Shown: one piece after another, positions 28,281 to 36,978 of the stretch
How positions within the stretch are numbered: position 1 is the stretch's first letter
Layout of the letters: every line of letters starts with the position of its first letter
Source: Methylobacterium symbioticum
GTDB lineage: Bacteria; Pseudomonadota; Alphaproteobacteria; Rhizobiales; Beijerinckiaceae
NCBI RefSeq assembly: GCF_902141845.1
Contig: NZ_CABFPH010000037.1
Coordinates: 1 to 51,249 of the forward strand
Direction: 5' to 3'
Length of the DNA: 51,249 nucleotides
Notes under the pieces: generated by a model
What the model was told of the DNA's origin: nothing
Databases searched by the model: none
What the model saw: only the letters and a program-made list of their open reading frames with translations
Program-made: the position numbers and the translations under genes

Positions 28281-29174
28281 ATGGCCCGCTCGATCCTGCA
28301 CATGCTCACGCCGCTCAAGCACATGAGCCCCTTCGACGTGAACATGGCGGTCGATGCCGGGTTCGAGACCATCGTCACCTATACGGACGTGACGCTGTCC
28401 GACGTGGTCTCGCTGACCCAGGATTCGATCTTCTCCCGGGCTCCCGAGGACGGGGTGCGCACCGGCCTCTTCATCGGCGGCAAGAACGCCGAGGACGCCC
28501 TCGACATGGTGGACCGGGCCAAGAAGGCTTTCGTGCCCCCCTTCGCCAACCACATCTTCGCCGACCCGGCCGGCTCCTTCACCACCGGCGCCGCGATGGT
28601 GGCGCAGGTCGCCCGGGCGCTGCGCCAGAAGCACGGCACCGATCTCAAGGGCAAGCGCATCGTGATCTTCGGCGGCGCCGGGGTCGTCGCCTACGTGGCG
28701 GCGGTGATCGGCGCGCTGGAGGGGGCGCAATCCGTGCTGGTCGGCCATGACGGCGAGGAGCGCGTCTCGAAGATCGCCTTCACCATGAAGTGGCGCTTCG
28801 GCATCGAGGTCGGCGCGGTGGACGGGACCACGCCGGAGGACCGGCGCCGGGCAATCGCCGACGCCGACGTGATCCTCTCCGCCGGTCCCGCCGGCATCCC
28901 GATCCTGTCGGCCGAGGACCTCGAATCGGCGCCGAAGCTGCTGGTGGCCTCCGACGTCAACGCCGTGCCGCCGGCCGGCATCGCCGGCATCGACGTGAAC
29001 GCGGTGGACGTGCCCCTGCCGACCGGCAAGGGGCTCGGCATCGGCGCGCTCGCGGTCGGCAACGTGAAATACCAGACCCAGTGCCGCCTGTTCCGCCGCA
29101 TGCTCCAGGCCGACCAGCCCCTCTGCCTCGACTTCCGCGACGCCTACACCCTCGCCGTCGAGGTGACGGGCTGA
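28281..29174 (+). CDS. mtdB: NAD(P)-dependent methylene-tetrahydromethanopterin dehydrogenase
   Basis: A 297-residue MtdB that oxidises methylene-H4MPT to methenyl-H4MPT. The N-terminus (ILHMLTPLKHMSPFDVNMA) and the Rossmann loop VIFGGAGVVAYVAAVIGA are characteristic, as is SDVNAVPPAGIAGID. It is the second step after Fae and the first gene of the run mtdB - ATP-grasp - mch. ATG 28281 has a good ribosome site. A single arm of the CCCTCTGCGGGGGAGGG repeat follows its stop. Confidence 0.96.
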   Translation: MARSILHMLTPLKHMSPFDVNMAVDAGFETIVTYTDVTLSDVVSLTQDSIFSRAPEDGVRTGLFIGGKNAEDALDMVDRAKKAFVPPFANHIFADPAGSFTTGAAMVAQVARALRQKHGTDLKGKRIVIFGGAGVVAYVAAVIGALEGAQSVLVGHDGEERVSKIAFTMKWRFGIEVGAVDGTTPEDRRRAIADADVILSAGPAGIPILSAEDLESAPKLLVASDVNAVPPAGIAGIDVNAVDVPLPTGKGLGIGALAVGNVKYQTQCRLFRRMLQADQPLCLDFRDAYTLAVEVTG

Positions 29175-29190
29175 GGGGATCGGGCAGGGC

Positions 29191-29218
29191 CCTCCCTCCC
29201 CCCTCTGCGGGGGAGGGA
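29191..29218. repeat. Single arm of the paired inverted-repeat element
   Basis: CCTCCCTCCCCCCTCTGCGG and the following GGGAGGGA match one arm of the elements at 16881-17045 and 21546-21720, but no partner arm is nearby. It ends 11 bases before the next start codon and so overlaps that gene's ribosome-binding zone. Confidence 0.7.
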
Positions 29219-29229
29219 AAGGCGCCATC

Positions 29230-30372
29230 ATGACCGAAGCGGTCCTCATCGCCGCCCAATCCGGCCGGGCGCTGGCCGAGGCCGCGCGGCGCGCCGGCCT
29301 CCGCCCGTTCGTGGCCGACCTGTTCGGCGACGCCGACACCCTGGAGATCGCCGAGGCCCATCACCCGCTGCCGGGCACCTTCGGCTCGGGCCGGCTCGGC
29401 GGCGAAGTCCTGCTCGCGGCCCTCGACGACCTCGCCGGGCGGGCCGGGACGCGCCCGGTCGGCGTGGTGCTCGGCAGCGGCTTCGAGGGCGCGCCGGACC
29501 TGATGGCCGCGCTCGCCGCGCGTCATCGCCTGCTCGGGGCCGCACCGGAGGCGGTCGCCCGGCTGAAGGACCCGCAGAGCCTCGCCGCCCTCTGCGCCGA
29601 GCTCGACATCCCGCATCCGCCGGCTCGCCTGGAGGCGGTGGCGGATCCGGAAGGCTGGCTGTGCAAGCGCGTCGGCGGCTCGGGCGGCAGCCATATCCGC
29701 CGGGCCGGGCGGGGGTCGGCACCGCCCGGCGCCTATTTCCAGGCGCGGGTGCCGGGCCGGCCCCATGCCCTGAACGTCCTCTCGGACGGGCGGGAGATCC
29801 GCGTCCTGGCGCTCACCGAGCAATGGTGCGCGCCCTCCCGCCTGCGCCCCTTCCGCTACGGCGGCGCGCTGGCGCGGGGGGCTGGCGAGCCCGGTCCCGT
29901 GCCGCCCGCCATCCGGGCCGAGATCGCGGCGGCGATGGCCCGGCTCGTCGCGCGCACCGGGCTCAGAGGGCTCGCCAGCGCCGATTGCCTCGTCACCGAG
30001 GACGGGTGGTGGCTCACCGAGATCAACCCCCGCCCCGGTGCCACCCTCGACGTCCTCGACCGGCGCGCCGGCCCGCTCCTCGCCGCCCATATCGCGGCAA
30101 GCCTCGGAAAAATGCCGGCACCCGACCCCGATCCCGGTGATGCGGCAGCCGCGGAGATCTGTTACGCGGGCCGGGACTTCGCGGCCGTGCCGGCCTTCGC
30201 CTGGCCTGACCACGTGCGCGATCGTCCCCGTCCCGGCACGGCCGTGCGGCGGGACGCGCCGCTCTGCACCGTGCTCGCCACGGGGCCGGAGGCCGGCGCC
30301 ACCAAGGACAGGCTGCGGACGCGCATCGCCGCGTTGCGCGCCGCACTCGCGCAGGAGGACGCCTCAGGATGA
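29230..30372 (+). CDS. ATP-grasp family protein between mtdB and mch
   Basis: A 380-residue protein. The N-terminal part ([32 protein letters not shown]) is a pre-ATP-grasp alpha/beta domain; the central part has [17 protein letters not shown] as the nucleotide-binding loop; [17 protein letters not shown] carries the metal-binding Glu and Asn. ATP-grasp enzymes join a carboxylate to an amine or thiol. The position between mtdB and mch corresponds, as I recall, to the gene called orfY in M. extorquens, which has been linked to H4MPT-dependent function without a known reaction. Its stop overlaps mch by ATGA. Confidence 0.88.
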   Translation: MTEAVLIAAQSGRALAEAARRAGLRPFVADLFGDADTLEIAEAHHPLPGTFGSGRLGGEVLLAALDDLAGRAGTRPVGVVLGSGFEGAPDLMAALAARHRLLGAAPEAVARLKDPQSLAALCAELDIPHPPARLEAVADPEGWLCKRVGGSGGSHIRRAGRGSAPPGAYFQARVPGRPHALNVLSDGREIRVLALTEQWCAPSRLRPFRYGGALARGAGEPGPVPPAIRAEIAAAMARLVARTGLRGLASADCLVTEDGWWLTEINPRPGATLDVLDRRAGPLLAAHIAASLGKMPAPDPDPGDAAAAEICYAGRDFAAVPAFAWPDHVRDRPRPGTAVRRDAPLCTVLATGPEAGATKDRLRTRIAALRAALAQEDASG

Positions 30373-31340
30373 GCACCCCACACTACCCGAGCATCAACGC
30401 CCTCGCCGCGCCCCTCGTGGAGCGCCTCGTCGCCGATGCCGGGTGGCTGCGCCTCGACGTGCGCCAGGAGGCGGGCGGCGCCCGCATGGTCGATGCCGGC
30501 GCCCAGGCCCGCGGCTCGATCGAGGCGGGACGCCGCATCGCCGAGATCTGCCTGGGCGGCCTCGGCACCGTGAGCATCAGCCCGACCGGGCCGATCGCGG
30601 CCTGGCCGAACTCGGTGGTGGTGCACGCGGCCGATCCCGTCCTCGCCTGCCTCGGCAGCCAGTATGCCGGCTGGAGCCTGGCCGACGAGACCGGCGAGTC
30701 CGGCTTCTTTGCCCTGGGCTCGGGCCCCGGCCGTGCGGTCGCCGTGGTCGAGGACCTCTACAAGGAGCTCGGCTACAAGGATTCGGCGCAGAGCACCGCC
30801 CTGGTGCTCGAGGCGGCGAGCGGCCCGCCCGCGAGCGTCGTCGCGAAGGTCGCCGAGGCCGCGGGCGTCGCGCCGGAGAACCTGACCTTCATCTTCGCGC
30901 CGACCCAGTCGCTCGCCGGCGCGACCCAGGTGGTCGCCCGCGTGCTGGAGGTGGCGCTGCACAAGGCGCACACGGTGGGCTTCGACCTGCACGCCATCGT
31001 CGACGGCATCGGCTCGGCCCCGCTCTCGCCGCAGCATCCCGACTTCATCAAGGCGATGGGCCGCACCAACGACGCCATCATCTACGGTGGCCGGGTACAG
31101 CTCTTCGTGGATGCGGACGACGCCGACGCCAAGCAGCTCGCCGAGCAGCTGCCCTCGACCACGTCGAGCGATCACGGCGCGCCCTTCGCCGACATCTTCG
31201 CCAAGGTGAACGGCGATTTCTACAAGATCGATGGTGCCCTGTTCTCGCCGGCCGAGGCGATCGTCACCTCGGTGCGCACCGGCGCGACCTTCCGCGGCGG
31301 CCGACTCGAGCCGACGCTGGTCGAGGCGTCCTTCGCCTGA
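30369..31340 (+). CDS. mch: Methenyl-tetrahydromethanopterin cyclohydrolase
   Basis: A 323-residue Mch that hydrolyses methenyl-H4MPT to formyl-H4MPT, the step between MtdB and Fhc. Family segments are [60 protein letters not shown] and [11 protein letters not shown] 30369 overlaps the stop of the ATP-grasp gene. A stable hairpin lies 38 bases after the stop. Confidence 0.97.
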   Translation: MSTPHYPSINALAAPLVERLVADAGWLRLDVRQEAGGARMVDAGAQARGSIEAGRRIAEICLGGLGTVSISPTGPIAAWPNSVVVHAADPVLACLGSQYAGWSLADETGESGFFALGSGPGRAVAVVEDLYKELGYKDSAQSTALVLEAASGPPASVVAKVAEAAGVAPENLTFIFAPTQSLAGATQVVARVLEVALHKAHTVGFDLHAIVDGIGSAPLSPQHPDFIKAMGRTNDAIIYGGRVQLFVDADDADAKQLAEQLPSTTSSDHGAPFADIFAKVNGDFYKIDGALFSPAEAIVTSVRTGATFRGGRLEPTLVEASFA

Positions 31341-31377
31341 GACGCGGACGGCGAGGCGCCAACGGCAGGACCCGGAC

Positions 31378-31411
31378 CGTGCCCCCTCTTCCGTTCAGAC
31401 GAGGGGGCACG
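31378..31411 (+). terminator. Stable hairpin after mch
   Basis: CGTGCCCCCTC (31378-31388) pairs perfectly with GAGGGGGCACG (31401-31411) around a 12-base loop. There is no following T-run, so it may be an attenuator or a stability element within the gene run and not a full terminator. Confidence 0.55.
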
Positions 31412-31491
31412 TCCGACACGCGCCGCGCCTGAACCATTCTGTCATCCGAGCCCTCGGCACCGCCGAGGTCCGCTGATCCTTCGAGAACCCC

Positions 31492-32400
31492 ATGCGCATC
31501 GGGCTCGCGGCCGATAACGGCACCTGGCACAAGAGCCACCTCCTGGCGGGATTGCGGGCGCTCGGCGTCGAGCCGGTGCTGTTCTCGCTCGCCGACGTCG
31601 CCGTGGTGACGGGGGGCGGCGAGCCCCTGCGGGTGCCGGGCTTTTCCGAGGCGCTGCCGGACGGCGTCCTGCTCCGGACCATCGCGGGCGGCACCTTCGA
31701 GGCCACCACCATGCGGCTCGGCGTGCTGCACGCCCTCGTGGCCTCGGGCGTCACCGTCTGGAACCACCCGCTCGCGATCGAGCGCTCGGTGGACAAGGCG
31801 GCGACCTCGCTGCTGATCGCCCGGGCCGGCCTGCCCACCCCGCAGACCTGGGTCTTCTCGAAGCGCGAGGCGGCGGCCGACTGCGTCGCCCGCGAGGCCG
31901 GCCCCGGCCGCCCGCTGGTGCTGAAGCCCCTGTTCGGCTCGCAAGGGGAAGGGCTGATGCTGATCGAGCAGCCGGAGGCGCTGCCCGACGAGGCCGCCGT
32001 CTCCCGCGTCTACTATCTGCAGCGCTACGTGCCGCGGGCCGACGGCCTCTGGCGCGACTACCGCGTCTTCGTCTGCGAGGGCCGGGCCATCGCGGGCATG
32101 ATCCGCGAGGGCGACGGCTGGATCACCAACGTGCACCGGGGCGGGCGCCCGCTCGCCTGGGCGATGCCGCCCCGCGCGGTCGAGCTCGCCGAGGCCGCGG
32201 CCGCGGCCGTCGGGGTCGATTACACGGGCGTCGACCTGGTCGAGGACGGGGAGGGCGGCTTCCTCGTGCTGGAGGTCAACTCGATGCCGGCCTGGTCCGG
32301 CCTGCAGAAGGTCTGCGAGACCGACATCGCCGGCGCGATCTGCCGCGGCTTCCTCGCGGCGGTGCGCAGTGCCCACCGGCCGCGTCTGGTCGTGGCCTGA
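31492..32400 (+). CDS. RimK/MptN-like ATP-grasp ligase in the H4MPT cluster
   Basis: A 302-residue ATP-grasp protein of the RimK type. NHPLAIERSVDKAATSLLIARAGLPTPQTW, VLKPLFGSQGEGLMLIE (nucleotide loop), WRDYRVFV and VLEVNSMPAWSGLQKV (metal-binding Glu and Asn) are the family landmarks. RimK-type ligases add amino acids, often glutamate, to a protein or cofactor. Since Methylobacterium uses dephospho-H4MPT and a polyglutamylated methylofuran, a role in cofactor glutamylation is plausible but unproven. In M. extorquens the homologous gene lies in the same mch-fae interval (orf5/orf7 region). Its stop overlaps the next start (TGATG). Confidence 0.88.
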   Translation: MRIGLAADNGTWHKSHLLAGLRALGVEPVLFSLADVAVVTGGGEPLRVPGFSEALPDGVLLRTIAGGTFEATTMRLGVLHALVASGVTVWNHPLAIERSVDKAATSLLIARAGLPTPQTWVFSKREAAADCVAREAGPGRPLVLKPLFGSQGEGLMLIEQPEALPDEAAVSRVYYLQRYVPRADGLWRDYRVFVCEGRAIAGMIREGDGWITNVHRGGRPLAWAMPPRAVELAEAAAAAVGVDYTGVDLVEDGEGGFLVLEVNSMPAWSGLQKVCETDIAGAICRGFLAAVRSAHRPRLVVA

Positions 32401-33227
32401 TGCCGGGGCTCGCGCCCGAGCTGATCGCGACGCTCTACCGGGCGGCCTGCCTTGCCGAGCTCGACGCGCTGAAGCCCGGCAACGTCCACGCCTACGCCTC
32501 CGGCCACCGTATGGAGGTGGCCGATTTCGTGACGAGCGCCGATGTCTCGGCGCCGGCCCTCGCCCGAGCGGAGGCTCGAATCGGGGCCCGCGTGCGCGGC
32601 GGGGTCGAGGCCACGGTCGCGGCGGTCGGCCAGAACACCAATCTCGGCATCCTGCTGCTCTGCGCGCCGCTGGCCCGCGCGGCCGAGCGCGGGGAGGGGA
32701 TCGCCGCGGCGCTCGCCGCACTCGACGCGGCCGACGCCCGGGACGTGTTCGCCGCGATCCGGCGGGCCAATCCCGGCGGGCTCGGCCGGGCCGGGCGCCA
32801 TGACGTTGCGGGCGAGGCGCCTTCATCCTTGCGCGACGCCATGGCGGAGGCCGCGCCCCGCGACGCGATCGCCCGCGCCTACGTCACCGACTTCGCCGAC
32901 ATCCTGCGGATCGGCCGCCCGGCCCTCGCCGCCGCCCGCGCGGCGGGCCTCGAGGCGACGTGGTGCACCACCGCCGTCCACCTCGCCTACCTGTCGGACC
33001 TCGCCGACAGCCACGTCCTGCGCAAGCACGGCGCGGCGGTCGCCGAAGCGGTCCGCCGGGAGGCACAGGCGCTGTGCCTCCGGATCACGCCGGGTCCCGC
33101 GGCGGTGGAACCGCTCCTCGCCTTCGACCAGAGCCTGAAGGCGCGCGGCATCAATCCGGGCACCAGCGCGGATCTCACCGTCGCCACCCTGTTCGCGGAC
33201 GCCCTCGACGCGGCGAAAGGGGCTTGA
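32400..33227 (+). CDS. CitG-like (triphosphoribosyl-dephospho-CoA synthase family) protein in the H4MPT cluster
   Basis: A 275-residue all-helical protein of the CitG/MdcB family: LAELDALKPGNVHAYASGHRM, VGQNTNLGILLLCAPLA, RAYVTDFADILRIGRP and KARGINPGTSADLTVATLFADAL match the conserved blocks. CitG uses dephospho-CoA and ATP, but citrate lyase or malonate decarboxylase genes are absent, and the gene is coupled to a RimK-like gene and precedes fae. In M. extorquens such a gene is part of the H4MPT island and needed for H4MPT-linked growth; the reaction is unknown. By analogy it may transfer a phosphoribosyl-like group. Confidence 0.87.
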   Translation: MPGLAPELIATLYRAACLAELDALKPGNVHAYASGHRMEVADFVTSADVSAPALARAEARIGARVRGGVEATVAAVGQNTNLGILLLCAPLARAAERGEGIAAALAALDAADARDVFAAIRRANPGGLGRAGRHDVAGEAPSSLRDAMAEAAPRDAIARAYVTDFADILRIGRPALAAARAAGLEATWCTTAVHLAYLSDLADSHVLRKHGAAVAEAVRREAQALCLRITPGPAAVEPLLAFDQSLKARGINPGTSADLTVATLFADALDAAKGA

Positions 33228-33475
33228 CGCGCCCGTCGCCCGACCCCGTGAAAAGTTCCGTGCCAATCGGCGCCGGCCGCCGCAATAATTTATCGATTTC
33301 AGCGCCTTGCGCAGGGTTGTGAGGGACAGGGCCCCGCTGTAGGGTCCGCGCCGCTATCCGGGCTAACCAGTGCGGACCGACACGGATCCGCGCGTCGCAA
33401 ACAAGGATGGCTTCCCGGCTGCGGCTCGCCCCAGGCCGCAGCCCCTCTACGTTGGAATCCAGGGAGAGACCCCGA
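33228..33475 (+). promoter_or_regulatory. Promoter and leader region of fae
   Basis: A 248-base gap with an AT-rich patch (CGCAATAATTTATCGATTTC, about 33281-33300) in otherwise GC-rich DNA, likely near the fae promoter. AGGGAGAGACCCCGA supplies the ribosome site. Fae is very abundant in methylotrophs, so an independent promoter is expected. Confidence 0.45.
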
Positions 33476-33988
33476 ATGGCAAAGATCACCAAGGTTCAGG
33501 TTGGCGAAGCCCTCGTCGGCGACGGCAACGAGGTCGCCCACATCGACCTCATCATCGGACCGCGCGGTTCGCCGGCCGAGTCGGCCTTCTGCAACGGCCT
33601 CGTGAACAACAAGCACGGCTTCACCAGCCTGCTCGCGGTCATCGCGCCGAACCTGCCGTGCAAGCCGAACACCCTGATGTTCAACAAGGTCACCATCAAC
33701 GACGCCCGCCAGGCCGTCCAGATGTTCGGCCCCGCCCAGCACGGTGTCGCCAAGGCCGTGCAGGATGCCGTCGCCGAGGGCATCATCCCGGCTGACGAGG
33801 CCGACGACCTGTACATCCTGGTCGGCGTGTTCATCCACTGGGAAGCGGCTGACGACGCCAAGATCCAGAAGTACAACTACGAGGCCACCAAGCTCTCGAT
33901 CCAGCGCGCCGTGAACGGCGAGCCGAAGGCCGCCACGGTCACCGAGCAGCGCAACTCGGCCCAGCACCCCTTCGCCGCGAACGCTTAG
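33476..33988 (+). CDS. fae: Formaldehyde-activating enzyme
   Basis: A 170-residue Fae that condenses formaldehyde with H4MPT to methylene-H4MPT. The sequence is typical from [20 protein letters not shown] (with the conserved active-site histidine) through [32 protein letters not shown] and [17 protein letters not shown] 33476 follows a good ribosome site. Codons are strongly biased, as expected for a highly expressed gene. It ends the H4MPT gene run and is followed by a strong intrinsic terminator. Confidence 0.98.
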   Translation: MAKITKVQVGEALVGDGNEVAHIDLIIGPRGSPAESAFCNGLVNNKHGFTSLLAVIAPNLPCKPNTLMFNKVTINDARQAVQMFGPAQHGVAKAVQDAVAEGIIPADEADDLYILVGVFIHWEAADDAKIQKYNYEATKLSIQRAVNGEPKAATVTEQRNSAQHPFAANA

Positions 33989-34088
33989 ATCGGGGACAGT
34001 CCTGGGCAGAGCGCGCCTCCGCCCGCACCGCGGGGCCTGCTCCAGCGACTGGCATCCATCTTCCTCGGCCGCTAGGGCGAGGCTCCGG

Positions 34089-34116
34089 ACGGGACGGCGA
34101 AAGCCGTCCCGTTTCC
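34089..34116 (+). terminator. Intrinsic terminator downstream of fae
   Basis: ACGGGACGGC (34089-34098) and GCCGTCCCGT (34103-34112) form a perfect 10-bp stem with a GAAA tetraloop, followed by TTCCTGTTCC. This is the clearest terminator in the window, about 100 bases after the fae stop. Confidence 0.88.
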
Positions 34117-34220
34117 TGTTCCGGGAATGCCGATGGCAATGCGAGGCGGGATCCGAACCGTTACCATTTATTGTCGATACGAAAATTCTTGACGCGATCG
34201 GGCCTTCCGGCACATCCTGA

Positions 34221-34493
34221 ATGGCGATCACCCTCGATCCGGCAAAGCGGGGGAAGACGCTGGCCGAACGCGGCCTCGACTTCCTCGATGCGCAGATCGT
34301 CTTCGGCAATCCGAGCTACAGTGTCGAGGATCGTCGCCGCGAATACGGAGAGCTTCGCATCATGACGATCGGCCGAATCGCCGGCCGGATGGTTGTCGTG
34401 ATCTGGACACCCCGCGGGAACGACCGCCACGTGATCTCTATGAGGAAGGCGAATGAGCGCGAACAGATCCGCTACGCCCCCTATCTCCGCTGA
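34221..34493 (+). CDS. brnT: BrnT-family toxin
   Basis: A 90-residue RelE-fold ribonuclease toxin. The family segments are KTLAERGLDFLDAQIVFG, DRRREYGELRIMTIGRIAGRMVVVIWT and HVISMRKANEREQIRY. BrnT stops growth by cutting RNA and is neutralised by BrnA. ATG 34221 begins the family sequence. The toxin gene comes first, as in other brnTA pairs, and overlaps brnA by 41 bases. An AT-rich stretch at 34160-34192 is the probable shared promoter and operator, which BrnA should repress. Confidence 0.9.
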   Translation: MAITLDPAKRGKTLAERGLDFLDAQIVFGNPSYSVEDRRREYGELRIMTIGRIAGRMVVVIWTPRGNDRHVISMRKANEREQIRYAPYLR

Positions 34494-34785
34494 TCTCATC
34501 GGCGCGACCGATCTGGCGCGCGTCGATGCGCATGTCATCCAGCCGGAGGAATACGAGGAGATCCCCGAACTGACCGATGAGATGCTGGCAGGCGGCGAAC
34601 CGGGAAACGGGGCGGGCATCGCGCGCCGCCGCGGCCGCCCACGGTCCGACCAGCGCAAGGTTCTGACCGCCCTTCGGCTCGATCCGGACGTGATCGCAGC
34701 CTTCAAGGCAACAGGGCCAGGCTGGCAGACCCGGATCAACGATATCCTGAAGCGCGAGAGCGAGCGCCTTCGCCGCGCAGGCTGA
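34453..34785 (+). CDS. brnA: BrnA-family antitoxin
   Basis: A 110-residue antitoxin. The C-terminal third (RKVLTALRLDPDVIAAFKATGPGWQTRINDIL) is the ribbon-helix-helix DNA-binding domain typical of BrnA; the N-terminal part (EEYEEIPELTDEML) is the toxin-binding region, joined by a basic linker (RRRGRPRSDQRK). ATG 34453 lies 41 bases before the brnT stop. It should bind BrnT and repress the operon. Confidence 0.9.
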   Translation: MSANRSATPPISADLIGATDLARVDAHVIQPEEYEEIPELTDEMLAGGEPGNGAGIARRRGRPRSDQRKVLTALRLDPDVIAAFKATGPGWQTRINDILKRESERLRRAG

Positions 34786-34847
34786 GACATTCTCGCGCCC
34801 GTCGCGTGGCGGCGCTATGCTCCTCGCGGCATCAAGAGGGATCAGCC

Positions 34848-35024
34848 GTGGCCGAGAGCGACAACACCTTCAAGAAGGCGCCGAAGCGCAAGCCCATGAA
34901 GGGCAAGTCGGTGGCGGTGTCGCCCGAGATGCGGCAAGCCTATGCCGACCTGATCAAGGAACGCGAGGCGAAGCAGGAAACCTACGCCCGCCACCTGCCG
35001 CAGGACGAGACGCGCCGGCGCTGA
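34848..35024 (+). CDS. Small basic hypothetical protein
   Basis: A 58-residue Lys/Arg-rich protein starting at GTG 34848 (MAESDNTFKKAPKRKPMKGK), preceded by AAGAGGGATCAGCC. It is charged and probably soluble, with a helix EMRQAYADLIKEREAKQETYAR. No family is recognised; it could be a nucleic-acid-binding peptide. It is 62 bases after brnA and may be transcribed with it. Confidence 0.55.
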   Translation: MAESDNTFKKAPKRKPMKGKSVAVSPEMRQAYADLIKEREAKQETYARHLPQDETRRR

Positions 35025-35139
35025 GCCCGCCAACGCAGGTGACGCGGCGCACGTCGCAGCCTTTCGGGCACTCCCATCTCGGATCCATCGCGGGTGCCGG
35101 ACCGCGGGTTCGGGCGCCCGAACCCGAAGGATCCGCGCC

Positions 35140-35388
35140 ATGCCGCACCTGCCCCTTCGCGCCGCCGCGCTCGCCGTCGTCCTGACGCTGCCGGCGGCCC
35201 CTGTCCTCGCTCAGGGTCATGCCCCGTCGACCGGCCTCTCGGCCGCGGCGGCCTCCCTCGGCTACACCGCCGCCCCCGCGACCCTCAATGTGTCCCTGCC
35301 CGAACTGAGCGTTCGGGCCGATGCGGCCGATCCCAGCACGACCGGGTCGGTCCGCTCCCACCCGGGCTCCGGCCAGACCAAGCACTGA
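35140..35388 (+). CDS. Small secreted hypothetical protein
   Basis: An 82-residue protein with a signal peptide (about 1-25, LAVVLTLPAAPVLAQ) and a short mature part rich in Ala, Ser and Thr, with LNVSLPELSVRAD in the middle. No cysteine or motif is visible. The start ATG 35140 has only a modest ribosome site (GAAGGATCCGCGCC). A clean hairpin (35439-35460) lies after it. Function is unknown. Confidence 0.6.
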   Translation: MPHLPLRAAALAVVLTLPAAPVLAQGHAPSTGLSAAAASLGYTAAPATLNVSLPELSVRADAADPSTTGSVRSHPGSGQTKH

Positions 35389-35438
35389 TCCAGACCGCCT
35401 CGTTCCGGGCCATCGCCCCGATGGGTCCGGGGCGGGGC

Positions 35439-35460
35439 ACGGCCGGCATGAGCCGGCCGT
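35439..35460. terminator. Hairpin between convergent genes (35388 and ccr)
   Basis: ACGGCCGGC (35439-35447) pairs perfectly with GCCGGCCGT (35452-35460) around ATGA, followed on the plus strand by CTCGTTC. It lies between the small secreted gene and the 3' end of ccr and could act from both sides. Confidence 0.65.
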
Positions 35461-35481
35461 CTCGTTCAGCCTCCGCGCGCC

Positions 35482-36768
35482 TCAGCGCTTGAGCGGTCCC
35501 GCTTCGATCACGTCCTCGACCGTGCGCAGACCGGCGCGCGGCGAGTTGACGAGGCAGGCCATGTTGCCCGGCGGGTGCTGGTTCTTCCACATCTTGGTGT
35601 GGGCCTGGGGGATCTTGTCCCAGGGGAAGACCTCGCTCATGCAGGGATCGATGCGCCGGTCGAGCACGAACTGGTTCGCGGCCGAGGCCTGCTTCAGGTG
35701 GGCGAAGTGCGAGCCCTGGATGCGCTTCTGGCGCATCCAGACGTAGCGGGCGTCGAAGGTGATGTTGAAGCCGGTGGTGCCGGCGCAGAACACCACCATG
35801 CCGCCGCGCTTCACCACCAGCGCCGAGACCGGGAAGGTCGCCTCGCCCGGATGCTCGAACACGATGTCGACGTCGTTGCCCTTGCCGGTGATGTCCCAAA
35901 TCGCCTTGCCGAACTTGCGCGCTTCCTTGGTCCAGGCGTGGAACTCGGGGGAGTTCACCTTCGGCAGCTGGCCCCAGCAATCGAAGTCCTTGCGGTTGAT
36001 CACGCCCTTGGCACCGAGGCTCATCACGTAGTCGCGCTTCGACTCGTCGGAGATCACCGCGATGGCGTTGGCTCCGCTCGCCGCGCAGAGCTGCACGCCG
36101 AACACGCCGAGGCCGCCGGAGGCGCCCCAGATCAGCACGTTCTGGCCCGGGCGCACCGTATGGGGGGCGTGGCCGAACAGCATGCGGTAGGCGGTGGCGA
36201 GCGTCAGCGTGTAGCAGGCCGCCTCCTCCCAGGTGAGGTGCTTCGGCCGGTGCATGAGCTGGCGGGACTGCACCCGGCAGAACTGCGCGAAGGAGCCGTC
36301 GCCGGTCTCGTAGCCCCAGATGCGCTGGGTCGGCGAGAACATCGGATCGCCGCCGTTGCACTCCTCGTCGTCGCCGTCGTCCTGGTTGCAGTGGACGATG
36401 ACCTCGTCGCCGACCTTCCAGCGCTTCACCTTGGCGCCGACCTTCCAGACGATGCCGGACGCGTCCGAGCCGGCGATGTGGTACTCGCCCTTGTGCACGT
36501 CGAAGGGCGAGATCGGCTCGCCGAGCCCCGCCCAGACGCCATTGTAGTTGACGCCCGCGGCCATGACGTAGACCAGCACCTCGTCGTCGCCGATCTCCCA
36601 GACCGGCAGCACCTCGAGCTGGTGGGACTGCTCCGGCGGCCCATGGCGCTCACGGCGGATCGCCCAGGCGTACATCTTGGCCGGCACGTGACCCAGCGGC
36701 GGGATCTCGCCCATCTCATAGAGGTCCTTGACCTCCGCCCCCGTCTGCACCGCCGCGCTGGCTGCCAT
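35482..36768 (-). CDS. ccr: Crotonyl-CoA carboxylase/reductase
   Basis: A 428-residue zinc-free MDR-family enzyme that reductively carboxylates crotonyl-CoA to ethylmalonyl-CoA with NADPH and CO2, the key step of the ethylmalonyl-CoA pathway. Typical segments are ISPFDVHKGEYHIAGSDASG, CNGGDPMFSPTQRIWGYETG, the NADPH loop IWGASGGLGVFGVQ and the C-terminal HPPGNMACLVNSPRAGL. ATG 36768 follows AGGAGAGCGACC. katA lies upstream on the same strand after a 210-base gap that should hold the ccr promoter. Confidence 0.97.
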   Translation of the reverse strand: MAASAAVQTGAEVKDLYEMGEIPPLGHVPAKMYAWAIRRERHGPPEQSHQLEVLPVWEIGDDEVLVYVMAAGVNYNGVWAGLGEPISPFDVHKGEYHIAGSDASGIVWKVGAKVKRWKVGDEVIVHCNQDDGDDEECNGGDPMFSPTQRIWGYETGDGSFAQFCRVQSRQLMHRPKHLTWEEAACYTLTLATAYRMLFGHAPHTVRPGQNVLIWGASGGLGVFGVQLCAASGANAIAVISDESKRDYVMSLGAKGVINRKDFDCWGQLPKVNSPEFHAWTKEARKFGKAIWDITGKGNDVDIVFEHPGEATFPVSALVVKRGGMVVFCAGTTGFNITFDARYVWMRQKRIQGSHFAHLKQASAANQFVLDRRIDPCMSEVFPWDKIPQAHTKMWKNQHPPGNMACLVNSPRAGLRTVEDVIEAGPLKR

Positions 36769-36978
36769 GGTCGCTCTCCTCGCAGGTCGTCCGGCGCGGT
36801 TCTCGTGCAAGCCGCGCTCTCGATGCCTTGGCCTATAGCTGCGATGCGAAACGCCTCCAAGTGGGCCTTAAGGCGAAGACGGCAGGATAAAACACGATTC
36901 AGGGCCCGCACCGCAGCGCAGGCCCCGCAGATTCAAATCGACTTTGGCGCGAAGTGAAGAATTATTCGATGCGCCCGG

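Noticed and set aside
32400..33227. True citrate lyase cofactor gene citG
   Set aside because: No citrate lyase or malonate decarboxylase genes are nearby, and the gene is coupled to H4MPT-cluster genes.
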